DNA from: an uncultured Bacteroidales bacterium
GTDB taxonomy: Bacteria; Bacteroidota; Bacteroidia; Bacteroidales; Paludibacteraceae
Assembly (NCBI GenBank): GCA_937901025.1
Contig: CALCGR010000125.1
Span: forward strand, 1 to 50,063
Direction: 5' to 3'
Length of the DNA: 50,063 bases
Part shown: positions 5,767-13,934 of the stretch, one piece after another
Numbering within the stretch: the stretch's first letter is position 1
Layout of the letters: each line of letters starts with the position of its first letter
The notes under the pieces: generated by a model
Database searches by the model: none
The model's input: only the letters and a program-made list of their open reading frames with translations
Told to the model about the DNA's origin: nothing
Translations under genes and position numbers: made by a program

Positions 5767-6950
5767 GCCAAATCACAGTCACATCGCCACTTTTGCCGGA
5801 CTTGAACGAGTATAACCAACTCCTCCAGGACATTTGGTCACGCAAGTGGATAACCAATAACGGGCACTACCACCAAGAACTCGAGAAAGCGCTTGCCCAA
5901 TACCTTGGGGTGGGGTATATCTCGCTCTTTACCAATGGTACGCTTCCGCTGATTACCGCCCTTCAAGTGCTCGGTATTCGGGAGGGCGAAGTAATTACTA
6001 CTCCCTATAGTTTTGTAGCTACCACGCACTCGATTTGGTGGAACGGACTGAAGCCCGTCTTTGTCGATGTCGATCCCGATACGGGTAATATCGACCCCGA
6101 TAAGATTGAGGCGGCGATTACGGATAAGACGGTCGCCATCATGCCCGTCCATGTCTATGGCTGCCCGTGTGATGTAGAAAGAATAGATGCCATCGCAAAG
6201 CGTCACAACCTAAAAGTCATCTACGATGCAGCGCATGCGTTTGGGGTAAAATTAGCCCCCTCCGACTCCCCCAAAGGGGGCGAGAATTGGCGCTCCGTTC
6301 TTTCCTACGGTGATTTATCGACATTGTCGTTCCACGCTACGAAGGTGTATAACACCATCGAGGGTGGGGCAATGGTGATGCATAGCGCGGAAATGAAGTA
6401 CGATGTAGATAACCTCAAGAACTTTGGTTTCCGTGGCGAAACGAATGTGGTTGCGCCGGGTATCAACTCTAAGATGGACGAGATGCGCGCTGCGTATGGA
6501 TTGCTGAACTTAAAGCAAGTGGATTGGGCCATCGAGCAACGCAAATACGTTGCTAAGCGATATGTAGAGGCATTGGATGGGGTAAAGGGTATACGAATCT
6601 TCCCATATATTAAACAATCCATCATTTCATCATTTAGCGAAGCGGTTCAATCCATCATTCCATTCAAATGGAACTTCGCTTACTTCCCCATCCTCATCAC
6701 GGACGATTTCGGAATGAGTAGAGATGAGTTGTATGAAAAGATGAAGGGACAAGGTGTTCTAGGTCGCCGCTACTTCTACCCGCTAATTACGGAGTTTGAA
6801 CCGTATAAATCGGCCCCCTCCAACTCCCCCAAAGGGGGAGAGTTGAGTGTGGCACGTCGGTTAGCCGACCAAGTGATTTGCCTCCCTATGCACCCATATT
6901 TGACAGAGGAAGATATTGAACGAGTGATAAATGCAATAATATGTGAATAA
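5763..6950 (+). CDS. DegT/DnrJ/EryC1/StrS sugar aminotransferase, VioA-like
   Basis: 395 aa PLP-dependent enzyme. Fold type I landmarks are the phosphate-binding FTNGTL segment (56-61), D155 in YDAAH and the Schiff-base lysine K194 in SFHATK. The N-terminus (LPDLNEYNQLLQDIWSRKWI, then TNNG) resembles VioA/FdtB-type enzymes that aminate dTDP-4-keto-6-deoxyhexoses, so the product is likely dTDP-Qui4N or a close relative. Two short insertions, about residues 165-175 (APSDSPKGGEN) and 350-360 (SAPSNSPKGGE), are translated copies of a palindromic element and are not part of the family fold. Translationally coupled to wzt. Confidence 0.85.
   Translation: MSQITVTSPLLPDLNEYNQLLQDIWSRKWITNNGHYHQELEKALAQYLGVGYISLFTNGTLPLITALQVLGIREGEVITTPYSFVATTHSIWWNGLKPVFVDVDPDTGNIDPDKIEAAITDKTVAIMPVHVYGCPCDVERIDAIAKRHNLKVIYDAAHAFGVKLAPSDSPKGGENWRSVLSYGDLSTLSFHATKVYNTIEGGAMVMHSAEMKYDVDNLKNFGFRGETNVVAPGINSKMDEMRAAYGLLNLKQVDWAIEQRKYVAKRYVEALDGVKGIRIFPYIKQSIISSFSEAVQSIIPFKWNFAYFPILITDDFGMSRDELYEKMKGQGVLGRRYFYPLITEFEPYKSAPSNSPKGGELSVARRLADQVICLPMHPYLTEEDIERVINAIICE
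6255..6284 (+). repeat. Palindromic element A, in-frame copy 1
   Basis: 30-base GC-rich element (starts GCCCCCTCC) containing the palindrome CTCCCCCAAAGGGGGCGAG. It inserts about 10 codons into the aminotransferase without breaking the frame. The same element recurs at 6813 in the same gene. Confidence 0.8.
6813..6843 (+). repeat. Palindromic element A, in-frame copy 2
   Basis: Nearly identical to the copy at 6255 (only a few base differences), again with CTCCCCCAAAGGGGGAGAG. It is translated in the same frame as the first (SNSPKGGE against SDSPKGGE) and lies in a C-terminal surface region before the conserved CLPMHP motif. Confidence 0.8.
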
Positions 6951-6972
6951 TTTATTAAAATAATTAAAAATA

Positions 6973-7005
6973 TTTGCACAAGTCAAAAATAATTTGTAAC
7001 GTTGC
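6973..7005 (+). promoter_or_regulatory. Promoter of the AAA/PD-(D/E)XK cassette
   Basis: -33 TTTGC (6973-6977), -7 TAACGTTGC (6997-7005), spacer 19. The cassette therefore has its own promoter instead of relying on the polysaccharide operon; the first ATG used is 41 bases downstream. Confidence 0.75.
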
Positions 7006-7046
7006 AGCATAAAAATGTAAAATATCTAATAAAAAACACTTTAAAA

Positions 7047-8336
7047 ATGGCATACTTATTAATTGAAGATGTTGGTCCTATCACAAAACGAACAAAAATT
7101 AATTTGAGGCGCTTTAATGTATTCATTGGACCTCAGAGTAGCGGTAAGAGTACAATAGCTAAGATACTCAGTACATGCACATGGCTTGAAAAAGAATCTA
7201 TTGTAACATTATCAAAAGACATCGTGCCAAACAATGATTTTAAGACTATGTTAGAGGATTATCACAGAATGCATGGATATATTCATGAAAGTTCTGTGAT
7301 AGAGTATGATTCGCCATATATTCATATGGAATACAACAAAGGGGATTTTTCCATACAATTAAAAGATTGGCAATCCTATAAACGTGTCAAATCTACATAT
7401 ATTCCATCCGACCGAAATGTTGTGGTGATGCCGGATATTGAAAAACGTAATATGGAAAATACTGATTTTAGAAGTTTTATGTTTGATTGGTTGATGGCGC
7501 ATAAAGCTTTTGATACGAATCATCGATTGAATTTATTGGATTTGAATATGCAATACTATTTTGATGAAAATGCAAAATTTAATCAAGATACAATCTCTCA
7601 TTCAAATGGGAAATCATATTCTATTCCTTTATACGATGCATCTAGTGGGTTGCAATCTGTAGTTCCTCTATTTGGTATGGCTTCATACCTCGCTAACCAA
7701 TATTTTGAGGATTATGACAAGGTGTCGTCGTTTGATGAGAATTCTAAACGAAGAAGTTTAGTTGTGAGCCTCGTGGATCAATTATTGCGTCCCTTTAGTG
7801 AATCCACAAGGAATATGGCTGCTCATGAAGTGATGGAATTTTTAGATAAACAGATTGAAAAAGGTGATTCTAATGCGCAAATTGTCAAAAATCATTTCTT
7901 GGAAGTCTATAAAAATTTAGCTATCCCGCAAACGATTCACTATGTCATCGAAGAGCTGGAGCAAAATATTTTTCCTGCTACACAAGTTCGCTTAGTGAAT
8001 AGTTTAATCGCTTTGTGTAATTTAAAACGAGAGCATTCCGCAACGCTTACAACCCATAGTCCGTACATTCTTGCGGCCATTAATATTTTGATTTTTGCCG
8101 GTCGAATGGTGGAAGATGGTATAGACCCATCTATAATCGAAAATATTGTTCCGATTGAAAGCATGATATCTCCCAGCGAGATAGGTGTCTATACAATGGA
8201 AAATGGTGGTGTCCGATCAATCATAGATAAAAAAACAGGACTTATTAATCAAAATGATTTGGACACAGCTTCTGAATATAATGCCGGTATATTTGATAAA
8301 TTATTTAATATTTATATTAAATCGAAAAAGAAATGA
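7047..8336 (+). CDS. AAA15/AAA21-type ATPase, putative defence ATPase
   Basis: 429 aa. RecF/OLD-like ATPase: Walker A GPQSSGKST (28-36), Walker B YVIEELEQN (299-307, catalytic-type E302/E303) and switch histidine H337 in TTHSPY. The middle (about 60-290) is a long helical insertion without recognisable domains. Such ATPases sense or power abortive-infection systems together with an effector encoded next door. The next gene overlaps by 4 bases and has nuclease-like residues. A longer frame from 7002 is rejected because it starts inside the promoter. AT-rich compared with the upstream sugar gene, suggesting acquisition. Confidence 0.8.
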   Translation: MAYLLIEDVGPITKRTKINLRRFNVFIGPQSSGKSTIAKILSTCTWLEKESIVTLSKDIVPNNDFKTMLEDYHRMHGYIHESSVIEYDSPYIHMEYNKGDFSIQLKDWQSYKRVKSTYIPSDRNVVVMPDIEKRNMENTDFRSFMFDWLMAHKAFDTNHRLNLLDLNMQYYFDENAKFNQDTISHSNGKSYSIPLYDASSGLQSVVPLFGMASYLANQYFEDYDKVSSFDENSKRRSLVVSLVDQLLRPFSESTRNMAAHEVMEFLDKQIEKGDSNAQIVKNHFLEVYKNLAIPQTIHYVIEELEQNIFPATQVRLVNSLIALCNLKREHSATLTTHSPYILAAINILIFAGRMVEDGIDPSIIENIVPIESMISPSEIGVYTMENGGVRSIIDKKTGLINQNDLDTASEYNAGIFDKLFNIYIKSKKK

Positions 8337-8911
8337 TACCTAACTTTTTAAATGACTTGGATTTAGATGTTGCATTAAGTGTGTATACTCCAAATGTATC
8401 GCAGTATATATTGCAATCTAATAAATCAGAGCATGTGGTTGATTTAGTTGGGAGTGGCATTAGCTGTTTCGTAACTCCTACGTGTGGTCTAGTTGAAGAT
8501 TTGGAAGGTAAATACTTCGAAGTAATAGACCAAAAGAGAAAAGATTATGCATTGATACAAATAGATCATGGTATTATTAATACTATATCTCGATGTGATT
8601 GCGCTATCGCAGATAAAGATGATTTTTGTTTCGTGGAATTTAAGGCTAATGCTGTGAGTTTAGATCCAAAACAGGTGAATCGGAATTATAGAAAGGCGAT
8701 GAGACAACTCCATAATACTATCGATGTTTTTTGCAATTCATTGTTTGCTATTGGGAAAGATCTATTTGCACAACGGGCAGTAGAGGCACATATATGTTTT
8801 CGACATGGATATCCAAGAAATACTGCGTCTCACATGACCTATCGAACTCAATTTGCGGACGAAAATTATCAATGTCCATTGTTTTTTAATAAGCAAAAGG
8901 TGTTAAAGTAG
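8333..8911 (+). CDS. Putative PD-(D/E)XK-like effector partnered with the AAA ATPase
   Basis: 192 aa, not recognised as a named family. The most informative stretch is RCDCAIADKDDFCFVEFKAN: an aspartate (D89) on one strand, then E102-x-K104 on the next, the D...ExK layout of PD-(D/E)XK nucleases, followed by a helix with basic residues (KQVNRNYRKAMRQ). The N-terminal 80 residues show beta-strand alternation. The stop-start overlap (ATGA) with the ATPase implies coupled synthesis in fixed ratio, typical of ATPase-effector pairs. The nuclease assignment is inference from this motif alone. Confidence 0.6.
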   Translation: MIPNFLNDLDLDVALSVYTPNVSQYILQSNKSEHVVDLVGSGISCFVTPTCGLVEDLEGKYFEVIDQKRKDYALIQIDHGIINTISRCDCAIADKDDFCFVEFKANAVSLDPKQVNRNYRKAMRQLHNTIDVFCNSLFAIGKDLFAQRAVEAHICFRHGYPRNTASHMTYRTQFADENYQCPLFFNKQKVLK

Positions 8912-8963
8912 GGTGGTTTATATATTGATACGTTTGTTGTAAAAATGTAGGTTGTATTCTATT

Positions 8964-10553
8964 ATGAAACTTAAATCATTTAAAATTAAGAATTTTCGTG
9001 GATATCGCGAGGAAGTTTCCGTTGATTTTAATGACATAACGGCGATTGTTGGTCGTAATGATATTGGGAAATCTACAATATTGGAGGCAATGGATATCTT
9101 TTTCAATGAAGGGAAAGGTGCTGTCTCGTTGGATGATGACGATTTCAATGTAGCAGCAAAAAAGGAAGACGATAAATGTATTCGTTTAACTGCCGTATTC
9201 ATAGAATTGCCAAATGCAATCATTTTAGATGATACGGCCTCAACAAACCTGCACGATGAGTTTTTGTTGAATGAGGATGGGGAACTGGAAGTTGTTAGAG
9301 AAATAACCTCGACAACGTTAGCAGGGCAAAAGGTAAAGATTGTCGCTAATCATCCAAATAATCCCGAGTGCAACAATTTGTTACATAAAAAACAATCTGA
9401 ACTTCAAAAAATAGTTGAAAATTTGGAATTAGATTGTGAAGACAAAAGAAAGAACACATTGCTTAGGAAAGCTATTTGGTGCCATTTTGCTGATTCTCTT
9501 GATTGTCAACGTACAGAGATAGAAGTTCTCAGCAAGGAAAGTGGAATTAAGGATTTGTGGGAGAAACTTAAATTTTATATCCCACAGTATTCTCTTTTTC
9601 AATCAGACCGAAGAAATGCAGATGATGATGCAGAAGTCCAAGAACCACTAAAAATAGCGGTTAGAACAATATTGAATAAGCCTGAAATCCGAACTGCTTT
9701 AGATGATGTTGCTGATAAGGTGCGAGCCGCTCTTCAAGAGGTTTCGGATAGGACTGTCGCTAAAGTTGCAGAAATGAATCCCGAATTGGCCAATAATTTG
9801 CATCCGTCTTTGCCGGACCCGAAATTGCTTAAATGGTCGGATGTGTTCAAGAATATTTCTATTTCTGGAGATGGTGATATCCCCTTAAATAAGCGTGGTA
9901 GTGGTGTTCGCCGTTTAATTCTTCTAAATTTTTTTAGAGCGGAGGCAGAACGTCGATTGACAGCGGATGATACTAAACGAGATAGTATTATTTATGCCAT
10001 AGAAGAACCAGAAACTTCGCAGCATTATGAGCATCAACAGATTCTTATTCATGCATTGTCAGAGATAGCCTCGCGCCCTAATGCCCAAGTTATTATTACA
10101 ACTCATAGTTCAGAAATTGTGAAATCTATAGGTTGGAATGATATTAGGGTTATTAGCGATAATGCAGGGCAAAAAGAGATTGACCAACCCCATACTAGAC
10201 ATTTACCTTATGCTTCGTTATCGGAAATAAATTTTCTAACCTATGGAGTTGTAGGTGTTGAGTATCACAATGAGTTATATGGTTTTCTGCAATCGAAGGC
10301 TATTGATGAGAACCCCAATAATGAAAAGGAAAAAGACTTTGATTTATGGTTGGTGTCAAAGGGGTTGGTACAAACCAAAACTTGGGTTCGAGAGAAAGGC
10401 GGAACTGCTCAATCTGCTGTCCCATGTACGTTACAAACGTTTGTTCGCAATAAAATCCATCACCCAGAGAATAATAACAATCCAGAGTTCTCATTAGTTG
10501 AATTAGCGCAGTCCATAAGTGACTTGATATTTATAGTTGACACACTTCATTAA
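8964..10553 (+). CDS. OLD-like AAA ATPase with C-terminal HEPN-like motif
   Basis: 529 aa. The N-terminus has the RecF/OLD pattern MKLKSFKIKNFRGYREEVSV and Walker A GRNDIGKST (30-38). Walker B is YAIEEPETSQH (E347/E348), with switch histidine in ITTHSSE. OLD-family nucleases end in a TOPRIM domain; here none is seen. Instead, after EINFLTYGVVGVEYHNELYG, the tail carries FVRNKIHHPEN with R495-x4-H500, the catalytic pattern of HEPN ribonucleases. A single-chain sensor-plus-RNase effector is the likely reading. It follows the preceding pair by 52 bases and may share its transcript. Start set at MKLKSF; an ATG 12 bases upstream is possible. Confidence 0.75.
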   Translation: MKLKSFKIKNFRGYREEVSVDFNDITAIVGRNDIGKSTILEAMDIFFNEGKGAVSLDDDDFNVAAKKEDDKCIRLTAVFIELPNAIILDDTASTNLHDEFLLNEDGELEVVREITSTTLAGQKVKIVANHPNNPECNNLLHKKQSELQKIVENLELDCEDKRKNTLLRKAIWCHFADSLDCQRTEIEVLSKESGIKDLWEKLKFYIPQYSLFQSDRRNADDDAEVQEPLKIAVRTILNKPEIRTALDDVADKVRAALQEVSDRTVAKVAEMNPELANNLHPSLPDPKLLKWSDVFKNISISGDGDIPLNKRGSGVRRLILLNFFRAEAERRLTADDTKRDSIIYAIEEPETSQHYEHQQILIHALSEIASRPNAQVIITTHSSEIVKSIGWNDIRVISDNAGQKEIDQPHTRHLPYASLSEINFLTYGVVGVEYHNELYGFLQSKAIDENPNNEKEKDFDLWLVSKGLVQTKTWVREKGGTAQSAVPCTLQTFVRNKIHHPENNNNPEFSLVELAQSISDLIFIVDTLH

Positions 10554-10644
10554 ATTATTATGAAGAAACGGATGCTAAACATAAAACATCAGTAAGGTGA
10601 TTTAACCCAATCTATCCGTAAAAATTAGTTTTCGTTTAGATTTG

Positions 10645-10758
10645 ATGAGTGAAAACGAAGAAAAAATTAATGCTTTTGGTTGGTGTCTGCGACTTGCATC
10701 CGGCGATAGATGTGGTTTAGAAAGAGATTGTTGGAAGAAGATGTTAAAAGAATTTTAA
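10645..10758 (+). CDS. Small hypothetical ORF (37 aa)
   Basis: Starts MSENEEKINAFGWCLRLASG and ends CWKKMLKEF. It is acidic at the start and has a cysteine-tryptophan-rich second half. It is the only frame with coding-like composition in the 279-base gap between the HEPN-fused ATPase and the Cas2-like gene. No family is recognised, and it could equally be a gene remnant. Confidence 0.25.
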   Translation: MSENEEKINAFGWCLRLASGDRCGLERDCWKKMLKEF

Positions 10759-10832
10759 ATTACACAGAAGAAATAGAGAGTTAAATTATAATGGTTGAAT
10801 AGAAAATAAGTGCAAATGTAATTAATATTTAT

Positions 10833-11102
10833 ATGGCAGTATATATAGTTTTATATGATTTAAGAAAAGTTAGAGATTACGATTCTCTTTATAATGCTTT
10901 GAAAAGTTTTCCCAAGTGGGCAAAGATTACGGAATCCGCATGGGCAGTTGTCTCAGAACAAACTGCGATACAAATTCGGGATTTTCTTAAACAGTGTATT
11001 GATTCCGATGACAGACTATTTGTGGCGAAATATGGTGGGGCAGCGGCTTGGCAAAATTCCAAAGCGAGTAATGAATGGTTTCATAATAATCTAGGAAAAT
11101 AA
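10833..11102 (+). CDS. Cas2-like ferredoxin-fold protein (standalone)
   Basis: 89 aa. It begins MAVYIVLYDLRKVRDYDSLY, the first beta strand and conserved aspartate (D9) of Cas2/VapD-type ferredoxin folds, and continues with KWAKITESAWAVVSEQTA, the second strand pair with a tryptophan as in Cas2. Many such standalone proteins are found outside CRISPR loci and are annotated vaguely (for example SinR family). No cas1 or repeat array is nearby, so a role in spacer acquisition is unlikely. Its stop is 5 bases before the PIN-like gene, indicating one transcript. Confidence 0.65.
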   Translation: MAVYIVLYDLRKVRDYDSLYNALKSFPKWAKITESAWAVVSEQTAIQIRDFLKQCIDSDDRLFVAKYGGAAAWQNSKASNEWFHNNLGK

Positions 11103-11107
11103 CAATT

Positions 11108-12070
11108 ATGAAAAACAAATTTCGCGGATATTATGATTTGACAGACAGTGAGTTTAAGGATTTATGGGAGTCTTGCATATTCGTATTTGACACGAATGTG
11201 CTTTTAGACATGTATCGTTTTTCTGTGGAAACAAGGGATACCTTTGTTGACGTGTTAAAATCAATCAAAGAACGTATTTGGATTCCATATCAAGTTGCCA
11301 AAGAGTATCATAAGAATCTGTATAATGTAATAGATGGGCAAGTTTCAAAGTGCGCGGAAGTTATCAATGAATTAAGAGGAGCGCAAATGAAAGTTCAAAA
11401 ACATTGTGATGAAAGTAGAAATCATCCATATATCAAACAAAGTTTATATGAAGAGATGTCCAAATTCTGCAATCACTTTTGCTCGGAGTTAGAAAAAGAA
11501 AAGAATAGACTTGAGAGTTTTGTGTATGATAATCCGACCAAAAAGAAGTTAGCCGAGCTATTTGAGAGTAAGGTCGGTGAAAAATTTGACGAAGAAAAAT
11601 TACAGGCAATATTTAAAGAAGGAGAAATACGATATGCTGGCAAAATCCCTCCAGGTTATAAGGACGCTCCCACAAAAGTGGGGAATGATAAGTATGGAGA
11701 CTTGGTAATTTGGAAAGAAATGATCACAATGGCTAAGGAGAAATTAAAACCAATCGTTTTTATTACATCTGATGGGAAAGAAGATTGGTATAGACAATAT
11801 ATGGGAAAAACAATAAGTCCTCGTGCCGAATTGTTAACAGAATTTTTTGATGAGACGGGTTTGCAATTTTATGCATATCCCGCGTCGGCTTTTTTGAGTC
11901 ACGCTAAAGACTATTTCAAAAAAACCAAAATTAGTGTTTCTGTGATTGATGAAATAAGTAAATCTACCGAAAATGTATATGAATCAACATCCGAATCGGG
12001 AGTGACTTCTGCAGAATATGCTGATGTGGAATCGCATAATATGGAATCTGATTTAGAAGAATCTGCATAG
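11108..12070 (+). CDS. PIN-like domain nuclease (PIN_8 type)
   Basis: 320 aa. The segment FRGYYDLTDSEFKDLWESC leads into FVFDTNVLLDMYRF, the first catalytic motif of PIN nucleases (D28, D34). E66 (VAKEYH), D198 (YGDLVIWKE) and D222 (TSDGKEDW) supply the remaining acidic residues, so the active site looks complete. PIN-like proteins of this class are large and occur in defence islands, where they probably cut RNA. The last 60 residues are acidic and low complexity (SESGVTSAEYADVES) and may be a disordered tail. It follows the Cas2-like gene by 5 bases. Confidence 0.8.
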   Translation: MKNKFRGYYDLTDSEFKDLWESCIFVFDTNVLLDMYRFSVETRDTFVDVLKSIKERIWIPYQVAKEYHKNLYNVIDGQVSKCAEVINELRGAQMKVQKHCDESRNHPYIKQSLYEEMSKFCNHFCSELEKEKNRLESFVYDNPTKKKLAELFESKVGEKFDEEKLQAIFKEGEIRYAGKIPPGYKDAPTKVGNDKYGDLVIWKEMITMAKEKLKPIVFITSDGKEDWYRQYMGKTISPRAELLTEFFDETGLQFYAYPASAFLSHAKDYFKKTKISVSVIDEISKSTENVYESTSESGVTSAEYADVESHNMESDLEESA

Positions 12071-12151
12071 ATATGTAGTATGAATGTATTTGTTTTATTT
12101 TTTCTTACGAAGGACTTATACTATCCTCAATGTAAATATGAAGAATAGAGT

Positions 12152-13123
12152 ATGAAACTTCAAGAGTGTGCTGTAATATTTGATGAGTTTTGCAATGATG
12201 AAAATTGGAAAATGTCAGTGCGAAAATTTTTGTTACGGGCTAATAATGCAACAAAGTGGATGATATATAGCGATTATTGTCTTGACGATATCAATAAACC
12301 TAACGATGTGTTGACGTTTGTGCTCATGCCATATTTAAACGAAAATGAATATCAAAAAGTGGATATAATAATTCAACAACTACAAGCAAATGATATTAAA
12401 AAAATTAGGTCGGTCAATTCGAAGTTTCTTTCTTATTTAAGAGGTCTGCCTATTTTTAGTTTTTCGTTTGTGGTGAATGATCGTAAACTATTGTTTGGTA
12501 AAAATGGAGAGGAGCGATTAAATAGCGTTATTAAAATTTTAAATGAGTTTAAAACACAATATGAGACATGGATGAAAAATGCTACTGCGGAGCACCCTGT
12601 GGAATATTATCGAGTATCCATAAAAAAGTTTGAACAAATAATAAACGAAATATCTGTTCGAAAAAATATTAAGTTATTACAAGATATTATTTTGATAGCA
12701 TGTTTAGCTTCATTATATGCTTCCAAAATATTAAAAGAATTACCGTCAAACATTGAGATAGTGGGGTGGTTCCCTGATAGAGATAAGTCAAATGAAGCCC
12801 ATAATAACATTATCACGCAAATGGTTGATGTGTTGCTATACAATCATCTTCCTCATGATATGTGGATGAAAATCGTTGTCTCTGACCCAGACTCAACAAA
12901 AATCCCATTTTATGACAATGAAAACAGAATAGCAGACTTTATATGTGGGACCATTGCGGATTACGATATTGATAGTAATAAAGTTTCAAAAGATAAGTTT
13001 TCAAAGGTATTGGAAGAATTATGTGCTGACAACTCATGTGTTAAAATATATAGGATAAAATGTAAAGAAGATCCATTGAAAATAGGTGATGTTATTATTA
13101 AACGAGAAAAAAATAATGAATGA
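12152..13123 (+). CDS. Hypothetical protein, possibly DUF3800/RNase-H-like
   Basis: 323 aa, not securely recognised. Near the N-terminus, KWMIYSDYCLDD followed by VLTFVLMPY resembles the opening beta strands of RNase-H-like folds. The C-terminal IPFYDNENRIADFICGTIAD resembles the xxADxxxG motif that closes DUF3800-type proteins. The middle is helical. It is on the same strand 81 bases after the PIN-like gene and has the same low GC, so it may belong to that cassette. No signal peptide or membrane segment is seen. Confidence 0.45.
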   Translation: MKLQECAVIFDEFCNDENWKMSVRKFLLRANNATKWMIYSDYCLDDINKPNDVLTFVLMPYLNENEYQKVDIIIQQLQANDIKKIRSVNSKFLSYLRGLPIFSFSFVVNDRKLLFGKNGEERLNSVIKILNEFKTQYETWMKNATAEHPVEYYRVSIKKFEQIINEISVRKNIKLLQDIILIACLASLYASKILKELPSNIEIVGWFPDRDKSNEAHNNIITQMVDVLLYNHLPHDMWMKIVVSDPDSTKIPFYDNENRIADFICGTIADYDIDSNKVSKDKFSKVLEELCADNSCVKIYRIKCKEDPLKIGDVIIKREKNNE

Positions 13124-13297
13124 ATCTTAATTTTTAGTCCCAATGGTTTTGTCATGGAGATAGTTGAAAAATGAGATCAATAAGGTGAAGAAATAAAAAA
13201 AACTATCCCCCCCGCACTCCTCCCTACTGCTGGTGATAGAGGCGGCGCTTAAAAACTGATAAAAAAATATTGAACGTGTAATTAATAGTATATCAAA

Positions 13298-13930
13298 ATG
13301 AAACATTTATTAATTATTGGCGCAAGGAAACTTGGGCGAGAAATACTTGATTTAGTATTAGATTCTATTGATGCGGACGAAATAGAAGTCAAGGGGTACT
13401 TAGATGATAATCCTAATGTGTTAGATGGATTTACAGGTTATCCGCCAATTATATCTTCGGTTGAAGATTATCAACCACAAGCAGATGATGTGTTCTTCTG
13501 CGCTCTTGGAGATATAAAGTACAGAAAGCATTACTCGGAAATGATATTAAAGAAAGGTGGCGTATTTATTAATTTAATTCATCCTTCTGCGATAATAGGG
13601 AGACGAGTAAAAATGGGTGTTGGGTGTTGCGTCGGAAAATATGTGACAATAAATTCAGATGTTGAGATTGGATCTTTTGTTTTCATTGCAGCTCATGCTG
13701 GAATTAGTCACGATGACAAGATAGGTAATTATGCTCATATTGGAGGGCATGTTGGCCTCGGAGGTGGTGTGATTGTAGAAGATGATGTGACCATTCATCC
13801 GCATGCCTATGTGGTACCAAATAAAACGATTCACAAAGGAGCACTTATTGGAGCAGGAAGTGTGGTGTTTACTAATGTAAAGGAAAATACAACAGTATTG
13901 GGTAATCCCGCTAAAAAAGTAGATTTTTAA
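13298..13930 (+). CDS. NeuD/PglD-family sugar O- or N-acyltransferase
   Basis: 210 aa. An N-terminal Rossmann-like PglD_N domain (MKHLLIIGARKLGREILDLV) is followed by a left-handed beta helix with hexapeptide turns (GRRVKMGVGCCVGKYVTINS, EIGSFVFIAAHAGISHD, IGNYAHIGGHVGLGGG). H-D in ISHDDKIG is the catalytic histidine position in this family. Relatives acetylate 4-amino sugars (PglD, VioB) or sialic acid (NeuD). Placed first in the acyl-chain operon, it could use an acyl-ACP donor instead of acetyl-CoA to acylate the amino sugar made by the upstream VioA-like enzyme; that donor is inference. Confidence 0.8.
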   Translation: MKHLLIIGARKLGREILDLVLDSIDADEIEVKGYLDDNPNVLDGFTGYPPIISSVEDYQPQADDVFFCALGDIKYRKHYSEMILKKGGVFINLIHPSAIIGRRVKMGVGCCVGKYVTINSDVEIGSFVFIAAHAGISHDDKIGNYAHIGGHVGLGGGVIVEDDVTIHPHAYVVPNKTIHKGALIGAGSVVFTNVKENTTVLGNPAKKVDF

Positions 13931-13934
13931 TAAT

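Noticed and set aside
7047..10553. Assignment to PARIS, Septu or Gabija
   Set aside because: The partners lack TOPRIM, HNH and UvrD-helicase features respectively; only the ATPase resembles those systems.
10833..11102. CRISPR-Cas locus suggested by the Cas2-like gene
   Set aside because: No cas1, no effector genes and no repeat-spacer array were seen.
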